Origin: R-RK-3 sp963834945
GTDB taxonomy: Bacteria; Pseudomonadota; Alphaproteobacteria; Rhizobiales; Rhodomicrobiaceae
Assembly (NCBI GenBank): GCA_963834945.1
Contig: CAWIDT010000007.1
Location: 124,001 to 188,000 of the forward strand
Direction of reading: 5' to 3'
Length of the DNA stretch: 64,000 nucleotides
Shown here: positions 55,634 through 62,510 of the stretch, piece after piece
How positions within the stretch are numbered: the stretch's first letter is position 1
Layout: each line of letters opens with the position of its first letter
Translations under genes and position numbers: made by a program
Notes under the pieces: model-generated
What the model was told of the DNA's origin: nothing
The model's database searches: none
The model's input: the letters and a program-made list of their open reading frames with translations, nothing else

Positions 55634-56467
55634 ATGAGTCACACATGCGCCTGGGTGGCGGGGGTTATTCTTGCCGTCAATCTTTGCGGATCAGCCGTAT
55701 CGGCGGACACGCTCGATAACGTCAAAAAGAAGGGTGTCCTCGTTGTCGGCACCAAGGTCGACTATGCTCCCTTCGGCTACAAGGACGCGGAAGGCAAGCC
55801 CATCGGGTTGGAGCCGGATCTCGCCGCGGACGTCGCCAAGCGCCTCGGCGTAAAGCTCGAACTGGTGCCCGTTACCAGCGCCAACCGGATGAACTTTCTG
55901 CAGGAAGGCAAGATCGACCTGATGATCGCGACGATGTCGGTGAGCGACGAGCGCGAAAAGGTGGTCGGGATCATCAATCCGCATTATTACGCGACGCGCA
56001 TCTCCGTCATTGCGCGTAAGGACGCCAATTTTCGCGACGAAACCGATTTGGACGGGAAGCGCATCTGCTCACTTGCCGGCGCGTTCTTCAACAGCCGGCT
56101 TCAATCTGAATTCACGCATCAGGATCTGGTCCTTTTCAAGAGCGTCCCGGAAATCGAAGCCGCGCTTGCACAAAAGCAATGCGTCGGGTTCGTGTTCGAT
56201 GACGTGCTGCTCATCTACAAAAAGCGGACCGAAGCGGAAAAATGGCGCGACTACGATCTGATCGAACTAACCGAATTTGATCCCGTTCCCTGGGGCATAG
56301 CCGTCCGGCTCGAAGAAAAGAACACCGCCTGGGGCCGGTATATCTCCGGCGTGGTGACCGACTGGCTGAGGACCGACAAACTCCTGAAGTTGGAGAACAA
56401 GTGGCTCAGTCAGAACACCACCTGGCTCAAAGCCGTTCACATCAAGATGAGTGGCAACAGCAAATAA
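55634..56467 (+). CDS. Family-3 solute-binding protein, no transporter nearby
   Basis: The protein has 277 residues with a signal peptide (to about VSA, residue 23). Family signatures are DYAPFGYKDAEGKPIGLEPD and MSVSDEREKVVGI; the ligand site Arg is in RISVIARKD. Such proteins bind polar amino acids for ABC import or for sensor kinases. GGAGG lies nine bases upstream. With no permease adjacent, ligand sensing for the upstream kinase is possible. The preceding 281 bases hold only unsupported frames. Confidence 0.87.
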   Translation: MSHTCAWVAGVILAVNLCGSAVSADTLDNVKKKGVLVVGTKVDYAPFGYKDAEGKPIGLEPDLAADVAKRLGVKLELVPVTSANRMNFLQEGKIDLMIATMSVSDEREKVVGIINPHYYATRISVIARKDANFRDETDLDGKRICSLAGAFFNSRLQSEFTHQDLVLFKSVPEIEAALAQKQCVGFVFDDVLLIYKKRTEAEKWRDYDLIELTEFDPVPWGIAVRLEEKNTAWGRYISGVVTDWLRTDKLLKLENKWLSQNTTWLKAVHIKMSGNSK

Positions 56468-56916
56468 CGGTCCCGCGTCGGCCGCCGCGTGCGGAGCGCG
56501 GTCGCCGGCCTCTGCTGCCTGAAGCCCTGTCCGTTAGGCAGGGTTTCAGTTCGAACGTAGCGCTTCCTTGCGGCAAGCGAACGCGTCCCTGCGGGACTGC
56601 ATGCGGCTGCAATAAAATCCCCCTCTGACGTCCTGCGCAATTCAACCAAATCACCTCGGCCAAGCCCAACCGCATGACGGATATTCCGTTCGCACTCAGT
56701 TGCTTGCGATCCCAAGTTCTGATCTCACTTATACTGTTGTTGCATTAGAGCGCGTCGAATAAACGTGCCGCAACGCCGCTGGCTCGCGCGCCTATTCGTG
56801 ACAAAAATAACAGTTGCACTTGAAAGGCCGTAAATATCGTGTATGCTACGCAATGCAAATCTCAGTGTGTATAAATATTATTTGTAGCCATTTGAGAATG
56901 TTCGGAGTCAACTTAA
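56468..56916. other. Long AT-rich leader before the carrier-citrate synthase gene
   Basis: These 449 bases hold no gene. A weak hairpin with T tract (CCCTG/CAGGG near 56524-56542) may end the upstream gene. The right half is much more AT-rich than the window average, and contains the promoter listed next. Confidence 0.5.
56820..56847 (+). promoter_or_regulatory. Promoter-like pair upstream of the carrier-citrate synthase gene
   Basis: TTGAAA (56820-56825) and TATGCT (56842-56847) are 16 bases apart, a sigma-70-like spacing. They lie 70 bases before the start of the fusion gene at 56917. No operator is evident. Confidence 0.45.
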
Positions 56917-58356
56917 ATGGAGAAGGTTCAACTTGATGATGAGCGAAGTTATTTTGACTCCATAATTGCCGACGTTCTGGGTATCGGCATCGAGGAGATC
57001 CACGATCAGCTCGGCTATCAGTCCATTCCCGAATGGGATTCCTTTCGCCACGTGTCGCTGATGCTAGCCTTAGAAGAGGCGTACGGTATTCAGATAGATC
57101 CGGAACTTATACCGGAATTGCACGATATAAGTAAAATACGCGATTTTTTTAGGCAGCAGAATGTAAAAGGCAGAGCATATGCGGTCGGCGCCAGTCAGGC
57201 GAAAGCAGAGTCGAAAAGCCTTTCGGGCCATGTATTGTATCGCGGCTTAGCCAATCTACTTGTCGACAATACTCATATTTCACGCGTCGATGGTGAGAAC
57301 GGGATATTAGAGTATCGCGGCTATTCGATCCATGATCTGAACCTGCATGCGTCGTTTGAAGAGACCGCGTATTTGCTTTTACGCAGTGAGTTGCCGAGAC
57401 CGACCGAATTGAGCGCGTTCACCGCGCAGATCGAAGAGGCACGCGCGTTGCCCGCCTTCATACTCGATCTCATGCGCGGCCTCAGCCATGCGCATGCAAC
57501 AGAAGCGCTGCGGACAGGGGTTTCCGCCCTGGCCGCGTTCGACGCCGATAAAGGCGACGATTTGTGCCGCTCGGGTGTGAGCCTGATTGCGCAAATTCCG
57601 ATTCTGATCGGCGCCCATCACGCGGCGCGGCAGCGGCGCGAACTGGTCTTGCCGTCGCCTCGCATGCCGTTCGCCGAGCATTTCCTGCATCTGCTGTTGG
57701 GCAGGCAGCCAAGCGCGTCTGAAATTCGCATTATGGAACGCGACCTCATTTTGCACGCCGAACTCGCGGCCAACCCTTCGGCGTTCGCGGCGCGCATCGC
57801 GATTTCCTGCAATGCGGGAATGCATGCTGCGATCACCGCGGCGATCGCAGCATTCGCCGGCTCGCTCCATGGAGGGGCAGCGGAGCAAGTCCTGAAAATG
57901 ATCGACACGGTCGGCGCACCCGAAAACGCCGAAAATTACGTGGCCGAGCGCAGGGCGCGCAATCAACCCGTGATGGGGTTTGGGCATCGCGTATTTCGCG
58001 TCGAGGATCCGCGCGTGCGACATTTCCGCGAACTGGCCTATCGCATCAGCCGCGATCGCGGCGATATGCGCCATTACGAGATCATTCAAGCCTTGGTGGA
58101 CGCCACGAGACCTTATGCCCGCTACGGTGTCCATGCCAATGTCGATCTCTACGCCGGGGTGATTTACCGAATGCTGGGTTTGCCCGACGATCTGACCGTG
58201 CCCATCTTCGTGGCCGGTCGTATGGCGGGCTGGGTCGCTCACGCGTTAGAACAGCGGGAGAGCAATATATTGATATATCCGCTCATGAATTATGTAGGCA
58301 ACACAGAGCGCACCTTCTTTCCGCGCGTCAAAATATTGCAAGATCCCGCGGCGTAA
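56917..58356 (+). CDS. Acyl-carrier domain fused to citrate synthase
   Basis: The protein has 479 residues. Residues 1-85 are a carrier domain: IPEWDSFRHVSLMLALEEAY matches the D-S-[LF] phosphopantetheine site with Ser42, followed by IQIDPELIPELHDISKI. Residues about 105-479 are a citrate synthase of the methylcitrate type: SRVDGENGILEYRGYSIHD, His318 in GSLHGGAAEQ, His357 in GFGHRVFR and Asp410 in NVDLY, the standard catalytic triad. The usual RPxxxYxG (normally near the coenzyme A site) reads YPLMNYVG. The gene is notably AT-rich in its first 400 bases, unlike the rest. The partner genes are the exporter and adenylation enzyme downstream. A tethered-acyl condensation with oxaloacetate or another keto acid is inferred. 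Confidence 0.85.
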   Translation: MEKVQLDDERSYFDSIIADVLGIGIEEIHDQLGYQSIPEWDSFRHVSLMLALEEAYGIQIDPELIPELHDISKIRDFFRQQNVKGRAYAVGASQAKAESKSLSGHVLYRGLANLLVDNTHISRVDGENGILEYRGYSIHDLNLHASFEETAYLLLRSELPRPTELSAFTAQIEEARALPAFILDLMRGLSHAHATEALRTGVSALAAFDADKGDDLCRSGVSLIAQIPILIGAHHAARQRRELVLPSPRMPFAEHFLHLLLGRQPSASEIRIMERDLILHAELAANPSAFAARIAISCNAGMHAAITAAIAAFAGSLHGGAAEQVLKMIDTVGAPENAENYVAERRARNQPVMGFGHRVFRVEDPRVRHFRELAYRISRDRGDMRHYEIIQALVDATRPYARYGVHANVDLYAGVIYRMLGLPDDLTVPIFVAGRMAGWVAHALEQRESNILIYPLMNYVGNTERTFFPRVKILQDPAA

Positions 58357-58523
58357 GCCGGGTGATCTGCAGCTCGACGGATGCAACGAAGCCTTGCACG
58401 GCGCTGAATTTATATCTCTTCGTGTTGCGTCGGCGTGCCCGCTCCGGAGCCTCGACTGCGAGGGGATTGCTAAGAACACGTTCAATTTGAATAGATCATG
58501 CTCTGTTGTGCGCATCGGAGTTC

Positions 58524-59429
58524 ATGGCTCGCGAGCAGACCGTCGTCATGTTTCCAACTGCGCGATCGTCCATTCTACTCCCCATCGCCGCGTTGATCGG
58601 CGCCATGGCATCGCTTTCGATCGGTGCGTCATTCGCCAAAAACCTCATCTCCGTGATTGGACCGCAGGGAGCCGTTACATTCAGGGTCGTCATCGCAGCG
58701 CTTATTTTGCTCGCGCTCTGGAGTCCTTGGCGGCTCCGCCTGTCGGGGCGCAATGCCGGGACGATCATCCTGTACGGTGCAGCTCTCGGAGCCCTCAATC
58801 TTTTATTCTACATGTCCATACGCTCGATCCCGATCGGGATCGCGGTCGCCGTGCAATTCTTGGGGCCGCTCACCGTGGCCATCGCGACGTCACGCCGCGC
58901 GAGCGATCTGGTGTGGATCGTCTTCGCCGTCGAGGGGGTGCTGATGCTTCTCCCGCTCGCCCAAACCGGATCAAGTCTGGATCCCACGGGCATTGCCTAT
59001 GCGCTCGGTGCCGCGATCTGCTGGGCGCTTTACATCGTCTTCGGACAGATGACCGCCGGTGCGCATCCCGGGCAGACGACCGCGCTGGGGATGACGACGG
59101 CCTCGCTCATCGTTCTGCCTTTCGGCATTGCCAATGCGGGCGTGAGACTGCTCGATCCATCGTTGTTTCTGGCCGGCCTGACGGTCGCGATCCTGTCGAG
59201 CGCGGTGCCCCACTCCCTGCAAATGGTCGCCCTGAGGCGGTTGCCGAAGCGGACTTACAGCATCATGCTGAGCCTGGAGCCCGCAATGAGTGCGCTGGCG
59301 GCGGCGCTCATTTTGAACGAGCGGCTGACGCAGGTTCAGTCCCTCGCGATCGGCTGCATCATCATAGCCTCGATCGGCACCGCGGCGACCGCGCCGATGG
59401 CCGCTCCAGCTCCCGGTCCCATCGACTGA
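58524..59429 (+). CDS. EamA family exporter, RhtA type
   Basis: The protein has 301 residues from the ATG at 58524, with GGAG upstream. It shows ten hydrophobic helices and the RhtA signatures IPIGIAVAVQFLGPLTVAI and LSLEPAMSALAAALILNERL. E. coli RhtA exports threonine and homoserine. It lies between the carrier-citrate synthase and the adenylation gene on the same strand, so it likely exports the product. Its own promoter could lie in the 167-base gap. Confidence 0.85.
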   Translation: MAREQTVVMFPTARSSILLPIAALIGAMASLSIGASFAKNLISVIGPQGAVTFRVVIAALILLALWSPWRLRLSGRNAGTIILYGAALGALNLLFYMSIRSIPIGIAVAVQFLGPLTVAIATSRRASDLVWIVFAVEGVLMLLPLAQTGSSLDPTGIAYALGAAICWALYIVFGQMTAGAHPGQTTALGMTTASLIVLPFGIANAGVRLLDPSLFLAGLTVAILSSAVPHSLQMVALRRLPKRTYSIMLSLEPAMSALAAALILNERLTQVQSLAIGCIIIASIGTAATAPMAAPAPGPID

Positions 59430-59547
59430 TCCGGGTGGACGGCTCTGCCGGTAAAGATCGGCGCCCCCTGCATGAACTGCAAAACTCCAGCTTCCAAAAT
59501 CGGACCGCAAATCACGCGCAGCAGCTGAGCTTAGGAGCGAACCGAGT

Positions 59548-61140
59548 ATGAGACAGTACGTCCAGCAGAGTTGCGAACGGTATCCGGATGCGGTGGCCCT
59601 GGTCTTGGATGGCCGCTCCCGGACTTATTCCGAGATCGATGATACCGCGAGGCGCTGGGCTTCGAGTCTGCTCGATGCGACGGGGGGCCAGCCGCGCCGG
59701 GTCGGCGTGCTTGGGTATCGAAGTGAGACCTCTTACCTGGGGCCGTTGGCCAGCTTGTATGCGGGCGCGGCGTTTGTGCCGCTCAACCCGCGCTTCCCGG
59801 TCCGGCGCACGCGCCTGATGATCGAGATGGCGGATTTGGACGCGTTGCTTGTGGACCCCGCATCGATTTCACAGGTGCAGGATGTGACGGCGGGCCTCGC
59901 GCGTCCGCCGGCGTTGCTCGCGCCCTCCTCGCCGCCGGGCGAGGCTTTGCGTGAGATGATGTTCGATCGCAACGCCATGCAAGACGCGCCGCCATTGGCC
60001 GATCTGCCGGCGGTCTCGCCGGACGATATCGCCTATATCCTGTTCACCTCCGGCAGTACGGGGGAGCCCAAGGGGGTGCCCGTCACCCATGCGAATGTCA
60101 CCAGCTTCCTCGATACGAATTTGAAGCGCTATGGGATAGGGCCGGATGATCGCCTGAGCCAAACGTTCGACCAGACGTTCGACCTGTCGATCTTCGATCT
60201 GTTCATGGCGTGGGCGAGCGGCGCACGCGTCTGCGCGATGCAGCCAATTCAACTGGTCGCGCCCGCCCCGTTCATCAACAAGCACGCCATCACCGTTTGG
60301 TTCTCGGTGCCGTCCCTGGCCATCATGATGCAGAAAAACAACCTTCTGCGGCCGAACACGATGCCTTCGCTGCGCTGGAGCTTGTTCTGCGGTGAAAGCC
60401 TTCCGCTCAATACGGCTGCGGCTTGGCAGCAAGCGGCACCAAATTCGATCGTTGAAAATCTGTATGGGCCGACGGAACTGACGATAGCCTGCGCCGCCTA
60501 TCGCTGGGATCCGGACCGTTCACTCGCGGAATGCGCTCAGGGTTTGCTTCCGATCGGTCCCGTATACCCTGGCCTGTCCGCTCAACTCGTCGACGAGGGA
60601 CTGGTGTCGGTGGCCGATGGTCAGCCGGGCGAGCTTTGCGTGGCCGGCCCGCAAACATTTCCGGGGTATTGGCGAGCCGCCGATATGACGGAGGCGAACA
60701 TGTTTGTTCGCAACGGACCGGACGGCTGTCCTCAGCGCTACTATCGCACCGGAGATCTGATGCGGCGCCTGCCGAGCGGCAATTACACGTTTCTTGGGCG
60801 CCGCGATCACCAGATCAAATTACGGGGCTACAGGATCGAACTCTCCGAGATCGAGGCGGCGTTGCGGCGCGCCGGTTGCCTGGAGGCTGTCGCTTTGCCT
60901 TGGCCAGGGCCACAGCACGCGGAGGCGATCGTGGCTTTTGTCTCAGGTGGGACGGACGTGTCGGCCCTGGCTGGTCACCTTCGCAATGTTCTGCCCAGCT
61001 ATATGGTGCCGGGTGCCATCCACTCTGTGGATGTGATGCCACTGAATTCAAACGGCAAGATCGACCGGCACGCCCTGCGCCAAATGATCGAAGACGGCGG
61101 TGTCGCGGTCTCGGGACCCCCATCAAGGCCAAATACGTAG
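59548..61140 (+). CDS. Stand-alone NRPS-type adenylation enzyme
   Basis: The protein has 530 residues, with AGGAG upstream of the ATG. Core motifs are A3 YILFTSGSTGEPKGVPVTH (163-181), A4 FDLSIFDLF, A5 YGPTELT, A7 YRTGDL, A8 GRRDHQIKLRGYRIELSEIE and A10 NSNGKIDR with catalytic Lys504. Asp212 stands where Asp235 of GrsA binds an amino group, so an amino acid is the likely substrate. By manual alignment the pocket is D212, L213, F216, F252, L279, C281, L305, I313, A314; I do not recognise this code. No carrier or condensation domain follows. Its carrier is probably Ser42 of the citrate synthase fusion. Confidence 0.85.
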   Translation: MRQYVQQSCERYPDAVALVLDGRSRTYSEIDDTARRWASSLLDATGGQPRRVGVLGYRSETSYLGPLASLYAGAAFVPLNPRFPVRRTRLMIEMADLDALLVDPASISQVQDVTAGLARPPALLAPSSPPGEALREMMFDRNAMQDAPPLADLPAVSPDDIAYILFTSGSTGEPKGVPVTHANVTSFLDTNLKRYGIGPDDRLSQTFDQTFDLSIFDLFMAWASGARVCAMQPIQLVAPAPFINKHAITVWFSVPSLAIMMQKNNLLRPNTMPSLRWSLFCGESLPLNTAAAWQQAAPNSIVENLYGPTELTIACAAYRWDPDRSLAECAQGLLPIGPVYPGLSAQLVDEGLVSVADGQPGELCVAGPQTFPGYWRAADMTEANMFVRNGPDGCPQRYYRTGDLMRRLPSGNYTFLGRRDHQIKLRGYRIELSEIEAALRRAGCLEAVALPWPGPQHAEAIVAFVSGGTDVSALAGHLRNVLPSYMVPGAIHSVDVMPLNSNGKIDRHALRQMIEDGGVAVSGPPSRPNT

Positions 61141-61317
61141 CAGAACGGCTGAAGAATTCCGGCCCCGCCTTTTCGCTGAGCGATGTTCTGGAAAATCACG
61201 GAAATCTTTAACAAGCTCAACAACCCGGACGAAATAGATTTAAGAGAAACTTGCATTGATACGGTGTGTAGCGATGGGCTAAAGACAAGCCAAAGGTATC
61301 GGGAAAAGGAAACGCGA

Positions 61318-62472
61318 ATGGCTTGGCTTTGTCGTGCCTGCAAATCGGTCCTACGCACAGCGCTTTGGCTCTCCTTGCTTTCCGGGGTCTTCGGCGGCTC
61401 TTATTCCGCGCAGGCTCAAACATGCGGCAGCGAATACGTTGTGAAGGAGGGCGAGTCACTCGCGGACATAGCGGGGAGGGTCTATGGAAGCCCCGCGCAA
61501 TGGGTGGTGATATTCTATGCCAATCAGGACCGCATGGGTGCCAATGTGTCCATGCTCGTTCAAGGGCTGAGCATCAGGATTCCGTGTCTGGGCGACCAGC
61601 CGCCCGCGACATCGCCGGAGCAGGCACCCAAGGATGCGGGAGCTTCGGCCACGGATACGCCGCCCGCGCCTGCGGCAATCGAACTGTCATCGATGGTTCG
61701 GCGGATCGAATTTCTGACCGCTGACGACTACGCGCCCTTCACGGCGCGCTCGCTTCCCAATGGCGGGATGATCACCAACATCGTCAGCGCTGCGATGGAT
61801 TTGATCAAGGAACAGGCCGGCGGCTCTTTCGACTACAACATTTCCTGGGTCAACGATCGGGGAGCGCATCTGAACCCGCTGCTTATCACCAAAGCGTTCG
61901 ATGTGGGATTTCCCTGGATCAAGCCGGATTGCGATCGCATTTCCGAGCTTTCGCGCGAGGCAAAATATCGTTGTCAGAAGTTCTTTTTTTCCGATCCCCT
62001 CTATGAGGTTTTCATTATTTTATTCGTGAAGTCCAATTCACCCATCACGTTCGACAAGGATGACGACATTCTGGGGAAGACGCTCTGCCAGCCTGCCGGC
62101 AATTCGACTTTTGAAATGGACAAGGGCGGCCGAAACTGGGTGAAAGACAATAAGATCACCCTCATGCAGCCGCAAACCGTCGGGGAGTGCTTTCGGCTCC
62201 TGGATAGCGGTTCGGTCTCTGCGGTCGTAACGGCTGATCTGACCGGCAAGGCGGCGATTGCCGAACTTGGTCTGAGCGATCGCGTCAAAGCGCTGCAGCG
62301 GCCGCTGGCGATCTCTACGTTGCACCTCATCGTGCCCAAAACGCATCCACATGCCAGCACCATGCTGTATTACATCAATACCGCCATCAGCAAGCTGAAG
62401 GATTCAGGCGACTACGACAAGATCGTCAATAGCCATCTGTCTCGCTATTGGAATACTCAAGACAAAAAGTAG
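61318..62472 (+). CDS. Periplasmic LysM domain fused to a solute-binding domain
   Basis: The protein has 384 residues from the ATG at 61318, with AAAGGA upstream. A signal peptide (to about AQA, residue 34) precedes a LysM domain (about 40-90; YVVKEGESLADIAGRVYGSP), a Pro/Ala-rich linker, and a family-3-like solute-binding domain (about 125-384). That domain has a cysteine set (WIKPDCDR, KYRCQKFFFSD, GKTLCQPAG) shared with the next protein. LysM binds peptidoglycan glycan, so the binding domain would be held at the cell wall. Ligand unknown. Fusion is unusual. Confidence 0.8.
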   Translation: MAWLCRACKSVLRTALWLSLLSGVFGGSYSAQAQTCGSEYVVKEGESLADIAGRVYGSPAQWVVIFYANQDRMGANVSMLVQGLSIRIPCLGDQPPATSPEQAPKDAGASATDTPPAPAAIELSSMVRRIEFLTADDYAPFTARSLPNGGMITNIVSAAMDLIKEQAGGSFDYNISWVNDRGAHLNPLLITKAFDVGFPWIKPDCDRISELSREAKYRCQKFFFSDPLYEVFIILFVKSNSPITFDKDDDILGKTLCQPAGNSTFEMDKGGRNWVKDNKITLMQPQTVGECFRLLDSGSVSAVVTADLTGKAAIAELGLSDRVKALQRPLAISTLHLIVPKTHPHASTMLYYINTAISKLKDSGDYDKIVNSHLSRYWNTQDKK

Positions 62473-62510
62473 CTGTTACTGGCGGTGTTCGCAAATTAAG
62501 GCGCGGCATC

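Noticed and set aside
55349..55637. Open frames of about 92-94 codons upstream of the binding protein at 55634
   Set aside because: Two overlapping frames of similar length with no domain, no signal peptide and no clear ribosome site. Treated as leader sequence.
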